This document shows positions 49,956 through 58,009 of a stretch of 64,000 nucleotides of DNA, in pieces. Every line of letters begins with the position of its first letter. The first letter of the stretch is position 1. Under the pieces are notes generated by a model that was not told the origin of the DNA, searched no databases, and worked only from the letters and a program-made list of their open reading frames with translations. The stretch is from Flavobacterium coralii (GTDB lineage: Bacteria > Bacteroidota > Bacteroidia > Flavobacteriales > Flavobacteriaceae): NCBI RefSeq assembly GCF_019891545.1, contig NZ_JAHDIU010000008.1:85365-149364 (forward strand). Reading direction: 5' to 3'. The translations under genes and the position numbers were made by a program.

Positions 49956-50675
49956 ATGCTGTTTGAAAGAAAAAACCTGATACAGGAATTACTTAAGGCA
50001 AGGGAGCAGATGCTGCAGGAAGAAGCCCTTATGAGGCAGGTAAACGAAATACTTGCTGCCGACGAAGAAAAACGGGAAGAAATTAAAGCAAGGCTTGGTG
50101 ATGACAGTAATGCAGTGTTTAACAATTTTAGCGTGGGGCTACTGGAGCCGGGAAGGATTTTCCATATAAGCCAGATACGTAAAATATGTATTGATTACCG
50201 CCTGCGCTTTTTAAGCAGCCACCTTTTTAAAAATACCATACCGGAAGAGGCTGTTACGGAAATAAAAAGGCTGGAGGCAGCCCACGAAACCAACCTGAAG
50301 GGTTTTATGATCATGGCGCCCTCTAAACAATTTCACCTTAAAAATTATGACGACCCGCTTTTATTTGCACCTATTGGCGACGGTTACTATTACCTTATAT
50401 ATAAGTGGGGTACTGATTTAAGCCCTTTCCGGAAGATGATGGTAAGGCCAATGCGAAACTTTGGTAGCCTGCTGTTGTTCCTTACGGCGGTAACCATATT
50501 ATTTACCTGGGCTTCGGCGAAATGGCTGTTTTATGGCGATAACATGAGCCAGTATGTGCTGGTCTCGTTTTTATTTACCTTTAAATCTGTTTGCGGAATT
50601 GCTTTATATTACTGTTTTTGGAAAGGCAAAAACTTTAATGATGCCATCTGGAACAGCGAATATTATAACCGATAA
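49956..50675 (+). CDS. Two-helix membrane protein with coiled-coil N-terminus, unknown
   Basis: 239 residues from the ATG at 49956; a TTG two codons earlier also opens the frame but is a poorer start. Residues about 5-50 are a charged helix likely to form a coiled coil (KNLIQELLKAREQMLQEEALMRQVNEILAADEEK). A soluble region follows, with GRIFHISQIRKICIDYRLRFLSSHLFK and DDPLLFAPIGDGYYYLIYKWG. Two membrane helices end the protein (about 173-192 and 203-225). I do not recognise the family. It is followed by a terminator. Confidence 0.7.
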   Translation: MLFERKNLIQELLKAREQMLQEEALMRQVNEILAADEEKREEIKARLGDDSNAVFNNFSVGLLEPGRIFHISQIRKICIDYRLRFLSSHLFKNTIPEEAVTEIKRLEAAHETNLKGFMIMAPSKQFHLKNYDDPLLFAPIGDGYYYLIYKWGTDLSPFRKMMVRPMRNFGSLLLFLTAVTILFTWASAKWLFYGDNMSQYVLVSFLFTFKSVCGIALYYCFWKGKNFNDAIWNSEYYNR

Positions 50676-50745
50676 CGAGGTATTTATTTAACACATTTAA
50701 TATCAGAAAAATATTAATCAGTAAAACTTCTATGTACAATAAACT

Positions 50746-50776
50746 AAGCCACTTCTTTTTGAAATGGCTTTTTTGT
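50746..50776 (+). terminator. Terminator after the two-helix membrane protein gene
   Basis: Stem AAGCCA with TGGCTT (50746-50751 and 50765-50770), extended by TTC/GAA after one mismatch, is followed by TTTTGTT. Confidence 0.7.
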
Positions 50777-50788
50777 TAAATTAGTAAC

Positions 50789-51271
50789 ATGGAAAATTCT
50801 GAACTTTTTAAATATCTTGCTTTATTTTCTCCTCTTGTCAGTGGAATTGTTGTTGGTTTAATAATGAATAAACTTTCTAATCGCTCAAAAAGATTAGAAT
50901 ATTTTTATCAACATAAGATTCCAGCCTTTAAAGAATTACATCAAATCCTAATTAGATATAAAATACATTTAGATAAAGTTATTTCAGAAGGATATAATAT
51001 TGATAATTATCCTCATACAGGTAAAGTTGAAAGTACAGATTCTTTAGAAACAGCTGTTCTGTTAAAAGAGAGCTTAGATACAAATAGAGTATATCTTAAT
51101 AAAAAAAGCAGAGATTCATTAACAAAATTGATTGATGAATTATATGACATTTATAATATTGAATCTTTAATGTCATTTGACGAAGACACTTCAAATCCTG
51201 CTTTTAAGGAAATGAGTAATAAGATTGAAAATATAACTGAAATTTTATATAAAGACTTAAATCTTAGATAG
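50789..51271 (+). CDS. AT-rich orphan gene for a single-helix protein
   Basis: The 160-residue protein has one membrane helix near the N-terminus (about 8-27, YLALFSPLVSGIVVGLIMNKL), then a charged helical region (KRLEYFYQHKIPAFKELHQILIRYKIHLDKVI...LLKESLDTNRVYLNKKSRDSLTKLIDELYDIYNIESLMSF). It looks like a coiled-coil membrane protein. I recognise no family. Its base composition is clearly more AT-rich than its neighbours and its codons favour TTT, AAT and ATT, so it may be a recent arrival. A 173-base AT-rich gap with a short broken frame (from 51282) follows, before aspartate kinase. Confidence 0.65.
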   Translation: MENSELFKYLALFSPLVSGIVVGLIMNKLSNRSKRLEYFYQHKIPAFKELHQILIRYKIHLDKVISEGYNIDNYPHTGKVESTDSLETAVLLKESLDTNRVYLNKKSRDSLTKLIDELYDIYNIESLMSFDEDTSNPAFKEMSNKIENITEILYKDLNLR

Positions 51272-51444
51272 AATATTTATTATGAATGAAACCAAAGAAC
51301 AAATAACCATTCTATAAAAAAATATAGATAAGGACTTCTTTAACAGATACTCCCTTAAGTAGTAGAATTCTAATATTTAGTTATAAATAGTCTTTGTAAA
51401 AACAAACATCAATAAAAAACAATAAAAAAGCACAAAAAAAAATA

Positions 51445-52713
51445 TTATTCGCTTACAAGTTTGTCTTTTGCCACAATCTGCATGGTTTCACGGCTTACCT
51501 GCCTTACCAAAATATCTTTATCCTGTGCTATTGCTTTTGCCGATTTATCGGTAAAATGCCTGATGGTATAAAGGGAAACATTTTCGTTATAGGTGACCTT
51601 AAACTTCCTGTCGAGTATGCTTTTAAGCTCTGTAAAGTTGCCAAACTTATCATCGGCACACACAGAAAAACTGATGGCTGAATTTTGTATAAGGTGTACC
51701 TTCATTTTATACTTGTGCAGCAGGCTGAATATCTCACTTATATTTTCTTCCATTATAAAAGAAAAATCAAGTGATGACAGCGATATCAGCAACTGGTTTT
51801 TCTTTACGATATAGCAGCTCGTGTGCGGCTCAAGGTCGGCGCCTTTGCTAACGCTTGTGCCCGGCAACAGCGGATTAAGGAAAGACTTAACATAAAGCGG
51901 AATTTCTTTGCGCTGCAGCGGCTGTAATGTTTTAGGGTGTATAACCGTAGCACCATAAAAAGCAAGCTCAATGGCCTCACGATATGAAATCTGGTTAAGC
52001 AGTATGGCATTATCAAAATAACGTGGGTCAGCATTAAGTACACCCGGTACATCTTTCCAGATGGTTACACTTTCAGCATTAAGGCAATAAGCAAAAATGG
52101 CAGCAGTATAGTCAGATCCTTCCCTGCCTAAAGTTGTGGTAAAATTATTTTCGTCAGAACCTAAAAAGCCCTGCGTAATTATAAGCGTTTTCTTCTTTAT
52201 GTTTTTGGCAATATTTTGCTGCGTCTGCTCCCAGTCTACAACAGCATCCCTGTAGGTAGTATCGGTCTTTATAAACTCCCGAACGTCTGTCCACTCATTG
52301 TGCAGCCCCCTGTAATTAAAGTAATGGCTGACAATAGTTGTAGAAAGTATTTCGCCCATGCTTACTACTTGGTCATAAACAAAACTGTAATTGGGAGATT
52401 TATTGTTTTTAAGGAAGCTTTCTAAATCTGTAAACAGCTTGTTTACGGCAAAAAATACTTCGTGTGTTTCTTCTTCAAACAAATCGAGCAATATCTGGTT
52501 GTGGTATTTTTTTACTTCCTGGATGGATGATTGCAGCTCTGCCGACTTATCCATATAGTTTTTTACCACAACCTCTAAGGCATTGGTGGTTTTGCCCATA
52601 GCCGAGATTACCAGCAAAACATTTTCGTGCCCAACTTTTTGCAGCACGTTGAATACATTTTCTATACCCTGGGCATCTTTTACCGATGCGCCTCCAAATT
52701 TAAATACTTTCAT
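51445..52713 (-). CDS. Aspartate kinase
   Basis: The 422-residue enzyme phosphorylates aspartate, the first step to lysine, threonine and methionine. The N-terminal catalytic domain starts with KFGGASVKD and has the TLGREGSDYTAAIFA active-site motif. The C-terminal part (about 300-420) has two ACT domains (LLISLSSLDFSFIMEE; FKVTYNENVSLYTIRHF) that normally bind lysine or threonine. No homoserine dehydrogenase is fused, so it is monofunctional. It lies 13 bases after the GNAT gene, from which it is probably transcribed. Confidence 0.93.
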   Translation of the reverse strand: MKVFKFGGASVKDAQGIENVFNVLQKVGHENVLLVISAMGKTTNALEVVVKNYMDKSAELQSSIQEVKKYHNQILLDLFEEETHEVFFAVNKLFTDLESFLKNNKSPNYSFVYDQVVSMGEILSTTIVSHYFNYRGLHNEWTDVREFIKTDTTYRDAVVDWEQTQQNIAKNIKKKTLIITQGFLGSDENNFTTTLGREGSDYTAAIFAYCLNAESVTIWKDVPGVLNADPRYFDNAILLNQISYREAIELAFYGATVIHPKTLQPLQRKEIPLYVKSFLNPLLPGTSVSKGADLEPHTSCYIVKKNQLLISLSSLDFSFIMEENISEIFSLLHKYKMKVHLIQNSAISFSVCADDKFGNFTELKSILDRKFKVTYNENVSLYTIRHFTDKSAKAIAQDKDILVRQVSRETMQIVAKDKLVSE

Positions 52714-52726
52714 TTGTAAACACTAC

Positions 52727-53200
52727 TTATAAGCTAAGCGTAAATTTAGTAATACCTTCTTCATCCATTTGCACAGTTAGCCAGTCCTGTAAAATTTTGG
52801 CTCCGGAACGTTCATAAAATTTAATGGCATGCTCGTTCCAGTTAAGTACTACCCACTCTATGCGGCGTACGCCCTGCTGCTTTGCAAAGGTAATTACTTC
52901 TTTATACAATGCGCTGCCCGCACCTGTACCGCGATGGTTTTCTTTTACAATAAGGTCTTCAAGGTGAATTGTTTTTCCTTTCCAGGTAGAATAACGGTAG
53001 TAAAAAAGAGCCATACCTATTATTTCGTTACCCTCTTCCGCCACAAATGTGTAAAACAGCGGATCGCTGCCAAAGCCGTCTTTTATAAGTTCTTCGGCTG
53101 TTACTACTACTGCATCGGGCTCTTTTTCAAATGCTGCCAGCTCTTTAATAAGCTCCAGTACGGCAGGCATATCTTCTTTTGTTCCTTTACGGATAACCAT
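52727..53200 (-). CDS. GNAT-family N-acetyltransferase
   Basis: A 157-residue acetyltransferase with the acetyl-CoA-binding motif A (EDLIVKENHRGTGAGSALYKEVITFAKQQG, containing RGTGAG) and motif B (WNEHAIKFYERSGAK). This matches diamine or small-molecule acetyltransferases (SAT1-like), but the substrate is unknown. It leads an operon with aspartate kinase 13 bases downstream. A -7 box TATTTTTG (53216-53223, minus strand) lies 15 bases before the start. Confidence 0.9.
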   Translation of the reverse strand: MVIRKGTKEDMPAVLELIKELAAFEKEPDAVVVTAEELIKDGFGSDPLFYTFVAEEGNEIIGMALFYYRYSTWKGKTIHLEDLIVKENHRGTGAGSALYKEVITFAKQQGVRRIEWVVLNWNEHAIKFYERSGAKILQDWLTVQMDEEGITKFTLSL

Positions 53201-53215
53201 TGCTGAAATTTAGCA

Positions 53216-53223
53216 CAAAAATA
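53216..53223 (-). promoter_or_regulatory. -7 box of the GNAT-aspartate kinase operon
   Basis: TATTTTTG on the minus strand, ending 15 bases before the GNAT start. Confidence 0.4.
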
Positions 53224-53311
53224 AGCTGATTTGCCTTAACAGATAATTAATTATTTTCTTATCACAAAAATTTAGATATTTGTGCCACAACTCAACTACA
53301 ACGTTTTAGTA

Positions 53312-54322
53312 ATGGAAGAACGCAACAAAACCCTTGGCGAATTTATAATTGAAAAGCAGGAAGATTTCAAATACTCGTCGGGCGAGCTGTCAAGGCTCAT
53401 CAACTCTATACGCCTTGCGGCAAAAGTGGTAAACTATAAAGTGAACAAGGCGGGCCTTGTGGATATTGTGGGCGCCTTTGGTGAACAAAATGTTCAGGGC
53501 GAAGACCAGCAGAAACTTGATGTTTATGCCAATGAAATTTTTATGCAGACACTGGTTAACCGCGAAATTGTGTGTGGTATTGCCAGCGAGGAAAATGATG
53601 ACTTTATAACCGTTAAGGGTATAGATGGTTGCCACAACAACAAATATGTGGTGCTGATAGACCCTCTTGATGGTTCATCTAACATAGATGTAAATGTTTC
53701 TGTAGGAACAATATTCTCGGTGTACCGAAGGGTAACACCAGTAGGCACACCTGTAACGCTGGAAGATTTTTTACAGCCGGGCGTTAACCAGGTAGCCGCA
53801 GGTTATGTAATTTATGGCACCAGCACCATGATTGTATATACTACAGGTAACGGTGTTAACGGCTTTACGCTTAACCCTGCTATTGGTACGTTCTACCTGT
53901 CGCACCCTAACCTTACATTCCCTAAAGATGGCAACATATATTCTATAAACGAAGGTAACTATGTGCATTTCCCGCAGGGGGTTAAAGATTACATTAAATA
54001 TTGCCAGCTTGAAGAAGACGACAGGCCTTATACCTCACGCTATATAGGCAGCCTTGTGTCTGACATACATCGTAACATGATTAAAGGCGGGATATACATT
54101 TACCCGACGAGCAGTAAAGCCCCTTCGGGTAAGCTAAGGCTTTTATATGAATGTAACCCTATGGCTTTTATTGCCGAACAGGCAGGAGGTAAAGCCTCTG
54201 ACGGTTTTACCCGTATAATGGAAATACAGCCGACAGAGCTGCACCAGCGTGTTCCTTTTTTCTGCGGAAGCTACAATATGGTAGCAAAAGCAGAGGAATT
54301 TATGGCAAAATACGGAAGATAA
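53312..54322 (+). CDS. fbp: Class 1 fructose-1,6-bisphosphatase
   Basis: 336 residues from the ATG at 53312. The frame extends to a GTG at 53282, but ATG gives the usual start ([12 protein letters not shown]). The Mg-binding sites are clear: EEN in [20 protein letters not shown] near residue 113, and the FBPase signature [21 protein letters not shown]. It dephosphorylates fructose-1,6-bisphosphate in gluconeogenesis. Metal-binding and substrate residues are all in place. It is a single rightward gene, divergent from the GNAT gene, and ends at a terminator. Confidence 0.95.
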   Translation: MEERNKTLGEFIIEKQEDFKYSSGELSRLINSIRLAAKVVNYKVNKAGLVDIVGAFGEQNVQGEDQQKLDVYANEIFMQTLVNREIVCGIASEENDDFITVKGIDGCHNNKYVVLIDPLDGSSNIDVNVSVGTIFSVYRRVTPVGTPVTLEDFLQPGVNQVAAGYVIYGTSTMIVYTTGNGVNGFTLNPAIGTFYLSHPNLTFPKDGNIYSINEGNYVHFPQGVKDYIKYCQLEEDDRPYTSRYIGSLVSDIHRNMIKGGIYIYPTSSKAPSGKLRLLYECNPMAFIAEQAGGKASDGFTRIMEIQPTELHQRVPFFCGSYNMVAKAEEFMAKYGR

Positions 54323-54345
54323 AATTTGATATTGCTATGAAAAAG

Positions 54346-54381
54346 AAAGACGGCAATCATAACTGATGCCGTCTTTTTTAT
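54346..54381. terminator. Terminator after fbp
   Basis: Stem AAAGACGGCA (54346-54355) with TGCCGTCTTT (54367-54376), followed by TTTTA. It lies between the convergent fbp and T9SS genes, and may serve both. Confidence 0.8.
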
Positions 54382-54400
54382 GCTAATATGTTAAGCATGT

Positions 54401-56089
54401 TTACTCTTTAACAAACTTAGCTACACTATTATTAATCCTTACGATGTAAATTCCTGAGGGTAATGCACCAACGTTAATTGTAGTGCCATTCAGTTTTTGA
54501 ACAAGCACCTGCCTGCCTGTAAGGTCATAAATTGCGGCGTCAGTATCATCTGCCAATCCTGATAAAGTAACAGTAAGTTCATCTTTAACCGGGTTTGGAT
54601 ACAGCGTAAATGATGCTTCCGGCTTGGTAAACTCAGGATTACTGAGTGCAGAAAACTGAAATAATGCAGTTACCGGAAGGTGATTAGATGTATTATAATA
54701 AAAACCGCTTATTGTTTCTGCTATGGCTTCTTCCTGTAAAGCACTATTTGCGATATAGTTATCATCCAGTTCATTTGAAATGATAATATTTTCAATGATC
54801 GGATGTAAACCCCAGCTTGTGTCAGCATCTGTAATGTCACTTGTAATGCCGGTATAGTTGGCCTGGTCGTTCATAAAATTCTTAAAAGGCGAGTCGGTAC
54901 AATTACAGGCTTCGCTTGTAGTGCCTATAAGATAGTCATTAAAATCCCCGATAACTATTACGTTCTTTGTGTTATAATTACTGCCGTCAAGTAATGCTTT
55001 CAGGCCTTCTGAGCCTCCTTTCCTGCGTGTATAGCTCGTCGGATTTCCGTCTTCTGCCTTGGCATGTATATTTACAAGTGAAACAGGTATAAGTGTGCTT
55101 CCTGCTACCAGGTTTACGTTATAAAGTGCCGGGTAGCGGCCGCTCGACCAATTATAATAGTAAGAGTTACCCTGTGCAGCATTTCCGTTAAGCATTTCTG
55201 ACGCACTTACAAGCTGCACTTTCGATTTTTTATAGATAATGGCCTGCCTCTGGTTGCAATCGCCCGTATTAGCGGGTGCAATAGCCCCACCCCATTGCGC
55301 GCTGCCCATAAGCGAGACCAAAGTTTCTACAGACGGGTTTGATGAAGTATTCGAAACTTCCTGAAGGCAGTAAATATCAGAATTCATTGCGAGCATTGCA
55401 TCCGCCACATTGTTTATCTGCAGATTTTCATTTTCAGGGCCAAAGGTTTCGCAGCCCAGCCACTCTGTATTCCAGTTCGTTATTTTAAAAACAACATTAG
55501 TTCCCGGATTTGTACCCTCCGGGAAACCCGTTACTTTTATATTCTTAATTTCCCACATTGCGCTTGCAGATGAACTGCTTATATAGCGAAATGCGATTCG
55601 GGAATTAGATGATTGTGCAGCTTCCGGAATTGTTAGTGAACCTGAAGAAACGAATTGCCAGGCTTCCGGTATATATTGGTTAAGCCCCTCCAGCTCAATC
55701 CAGTTTGTTGTTGCAGGATCTCCGCTATATTGTGATGTAGCATAAGCCTTGTACCACCCCTGGTTTACCCCTACATTCATTACTTCTGCATTACCCCGTG
55801 TATGGCTAAAGTTAAGCTGCACATTATTCATTTGGGAAAGGTTCATAACAGGGCTTATAAGCCAGTCTTCGTTCTGGTAACTTTGCCCGTTTGCATAACC
55901 GCTGCATACAGCACCATATAATGAATTGAAGCCCCATTGCTGCGGGCCGGTTACATTTACCACCGTGAAAGTGTTAAAACTTGACTGTGTTAGCATTGTC
56001 TGGTCGAGAATGGTAGTTTGTGCCTGTACAAAAGAGAACTGGAGACACATGAACATAAGCCCAATGAAAAATCTGGTAATTTTTGGCAT
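54401..56089 (-). CDS. T9SS-exported endonuclease/exonuclease/phosphatase-fold protein
   Basis: The 562-residue secreted protein has a signal peptide (ending FVQAQ). A choice-of-anchor-J-type beta domain (about 25-190, GFNSLYGAVCSGYANGQSYQNEDWLISPVMNLS) is followed by an EEP catalytic domain (about 200-475) with the key residues in CLQEVSN (Glu), VNIHAK, GDFNDYL and SNHLPV (His). The type A T9SS sorting domain ends it (SFTLYPNPVKDELTVTL...GIYIVRINNSVAKFVKE). It probably cuts nucleic acid outside the cell, or is a phosphodiesterase. A -7 box (TATGTTTG, 56167-56174) lies 77 bases before the start. Confidence 0.9.
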   Translation of the reverse strand: MPKITRFFIGLMFMCLQFSFVQAQTTILDQTMLTQSSFNTFTVVNVTGPQQWGFNSLYGAVCSGYANGQSYQNEDWLISPVMNLSQMNNVQLNFSHTRGNAEVMNVGVNQGWYKAYATSQYSGDPATTNWIELEGLNQYIPEAWQFVSSGSLTIPEAAQSSNSRIAFRYISSSSASAMWEIKNIKVTGFPEGTNPGTNVVFKITNWNTEWLGCETFGPENENLQINNVADAMLAMNSDIYCLQEVSNTSSNPSVETLVSLMGSAQWGGAIAPANTGDCNQRQAIIYKKSKVQLVSASEMLNGNAAQGNSYYYNWSSGRYPALYNVNLVAGSTLIPVSLVNIHAKAEDGNPTSYTRRKGGSEGLKALLDGSNYNTKNVIVIGDFNDYLIGTTSEACNCTDSPFKNFMNDQANYTGITSDITDADTSWGLHPIIENIIISNELDDNYIANSALQEEAIAETISGFYYNTSNHLPVTALFQFSALSNPEFTKPEASFTLYPNPVKDELTVTLSGLADDTDAAIYDLTGRQVLVQKLNGTTINVGALPSGIYIVRINNSVAKFVKE

Positions 56090-56529
56090 TTAATGATGTT
56101 TAAGTTGAATACTTTACGGCAACACTTACCTGATTTACAAGTGCATGAAGCTGAATTTTTTGCTGGCAAACATACAAATTAAAAATATGAGACGTATGTT
56201 ATTTTTAAATTATCATTCAAGTAGTTAATAGTAATTACTGATAAATATAGATGGAGGTTGAGCAACTACAATGTATGTGTCGGCAGGCTAGGCAATAGAA
56301 GGCTTGTATTTTAGTGAACCTATTAATGATATGAAAGTTGGTACCTTTACAGATAACAAAACAACTATGAGCATCTTTTGAAAACTTTTTTTAAATGCTG
56401 GCGTTTCTGTTATATATCCATGCAGGAAAATTTGCAGTATATGGAGTTGGAGGAGCGTTTTGGGTAGGTACTTTTGCAACATTGTTAGATATTAATATTA
56501 AGTGGGTGTGACGATAATTAGAGAATAAA
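56090..56529. other. 440-base gene-poor AT-rich stretch with decayed frames
   Basis: This holds the -7 box of the leftward T9SS gene (56167-56174) and fragments of protein-like sequence on the plus strand. Around 56290-56380 one frame reads AIEGLYFSEPINDMKVGTFT and then stops. At 56395-56511 another frame has a start codon and encodes a hydrophobic 38-residue peptide ending ...LDINIKWV. The pieces would join only after frameshifts, so I read them as remains of a lost gene. No functional gene can be supported. Nothing else is visible. Confidence 0.4.
56167..56174 (-). promoter_or_regulatory. -7 box of the T9SS nuclease-fold gene
   Basis: TATGTTTG on the minus strand, 77 bases before the start at 56089, which would give a leader of about 70 bases. 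Confidence 0.35.
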
Positions 56530-56906
56530 ATGAAGAGAAATCAATTTTTATATTTTGGAGTAGTTTTCCTTACTGGTGTTATTTTTGTTTTAATAATGAA
56601 TAGAAATTCTAGAGAAGAATTGATTACTGCGCCTATAATCAGGAAGAAATTTAGACTTGAAGATATTCACGTAAAAAAAATATCGTTTGAAAGAAATGGT
56701 CTATATCTTAATGATACTCGTTATAATTCAGGAGGCATTAGTTCTTATTCTAAGTTTCATTTTAGAGATACAATTTTTTCCTTTGATGATATCTCTACGC
56801 CTTTTATATTAAGAAGGATAAGAATAACGATACTTTAAAATTGATTAAAAATGATAAAGTATTTTATCTTTTGATTTCTGAAGAGTTAGTTTTTGATGAA
56901 CTTTGA
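56530..56906 (+). pseudogene. Frameshifted small membrane-protein gene
   Basis: The first frame (ATG 56530) codes for one N-terminal membrane helix (about 6-23, FLYFGVVFLTGVIFVLIM) and a soluble region, then stops at 56836-56838 after an out-of-character end. From 56814 a different frame continues smoothly (KDKNNDTLKLIKNDKVF, LLISEELVFDEL) to TGA at 56904-56906. Adding one base near 56812 joins them into a plausible protein of about 125 residues. The break lies in an AAGAAGG run, where either a real deletion or a sequencing error could occur. It is AT-rich and of unknown family. Confidence 0.5.
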
Positions 56907-56942
56907 AGTAATAATTGACCAGTCGTACAAATACAGAAATGA

Positions 56943-56977
56943 AAAACCCTTGTAATCTTTTGAATTACAAGGGTTTT
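56943..56977 (-). terminator. Terminator of the tRNA-Ala gene
   Basis: A perfect 14-base stem (56943-56956 with 56964-56977) lies 13 bases past the tRNA 3' end on the minus strand, followed by a T-rich run there. Confidence 0.8.
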
Positions 56978-56990
56978 AAATAGATATATG

Positions 56991-57064
<74 letters not shown>

Positions 57065-57185
57065 AAAAATGTGATGGCAAATATAATGTATTTACTATCC
57101 AATTTACAAATAGCAGACTAAAGTTTTTAAAATTTCTTTTTTCAACACTATAATTGCTATATTTTTACCTGAAAAAACAAATATA

Positions 57186-57956
57186 ATGACAACCACAGCA
57201 AGGCCTGAAGGCTCTCTTTATACAAAAATAGAAAATCATATTGCAACCGTTGAATTTGGGCATCCTGCGAGTAATTCTTTTCCGTCTGTATTACTGCAAA
57301 GGCTTACAGATGAACTTGAAAAATTAAGCCATAACACAGATGTGCATGTAATAGTATTAAAGGGCGAAGGCGAAAAGGCTTTTTGTGCCGGGGCTTCATT
57401 TACAGAGTTGCTCGAGGTTTCAAACTACGAAGAAGGAGCCTTGTTTTTTTCCGGTTTTGCCAAAGTTATTAATGCTATGCGCAGCTGTTCTAAACTAATT
57501 GTGGGCCGAATTCACGGTAAAGCTGTGGGCGGCGGTGTTGGGCTTGCCGCTGCATGTGACTATGCGCTTGCAACAGAAGAGAGTGCCATAAAATTATCTG
57601 AGTTTACTATAGGTATCGGGCCCTTTGTTATAGCCCCTGCAGTAGAACGAAAAATAGGTGTGGGTGCACTTGCCGAAATGACCATAGCAGCAGATGAGTG
57701 GAAGAATGCTTACTGGGCGAAAGAAAAAGGGCTGTATGCTAAGGTGTTTGAATCTGTAAAAGATTTAGATACAGAAATAGATATAATTACTAATAAGCTT
57801 GCCGGTTATAACCCCGAAGCGCTTTCCGCAATGAAGAGAGTATTATGGGAAGGTACTGAGAACTGGGATACACTTTTAGCTGAAAGAGCACAGATATCAG
57901 GAAAGCTGGTATTATCCGATGCCACGAAAAAGGCGCTTGAACCTTATCGAAAATAA
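57186..57956 (+). CDS. Enoyl-CoA hydratase/isomerase (crotonase) family protein
   Basis: A 256-residue crotonase-fold enzyme acting on acyl-CoA. The oxyanion-hole motifs are GEGEKAFCAGASFTEL (about 60-75) and GRIHGKAVGGGVGLAAACD (about 108-126). Of the two catalytic glutamates of classical enoyl-CoA hydratase, the first is replaced (GGGVGLA instead of GGGCELA) and the second is kept in LSEFTIGIG. That pattern occurs in isomerase and methylglutaconyl- or phenylacetate-type relatives, so the exact substrate is open. It is monocistronic with a terminator. Confidence 0.9.
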   Translation: MTTTARPEGSLYTKIENHIATVEFGHPASNSFPSVLLQRLTDELEKLSHNTDVHVIVLKGEGEKAFCAGASFTELLEVSNYEEGALFFSGFAKVINAMRSCSKLIVGRIHGKAVGGGVGLAAACDYALATEESAIKLSEFTIGIGPFVIAPAVERKIGVGALAEMTIAADEWKNAYWAKEKGLYAKVFESVKDLDTEIDIITNKLAGYNPEALSAMKRVLWEGTENWDTLLAERAQISGKLVLSDATKKALEPYRK

Positions 57957-57958
57957 AG

Positions 57959-57990
57959 AATAAGGGGTTGAAAATCAACCCCTTATTTTT
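57959..57990 (+). terminator. Terminator after the crotonase-fold gene
   Basis: A 13-base stem (AATAAGGGGTTGA, 57959-57971, paired with 57975-57987) with a three-base loop is followed by TTTGAA. It lies two bases after the stop codon. Confidence 0.8.
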
Positions 57991-58009
57991 GAATAACCTG
58001 TAATTAAAC

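Noticed and set aside
56288-56482. 64-codon minus-strand frame in the gene-poor patch
   Set aside because: The plus strand shows better protein-like fragments; the minus frame looks like low-complexity Leu/Ile-rich sequence without start signals.
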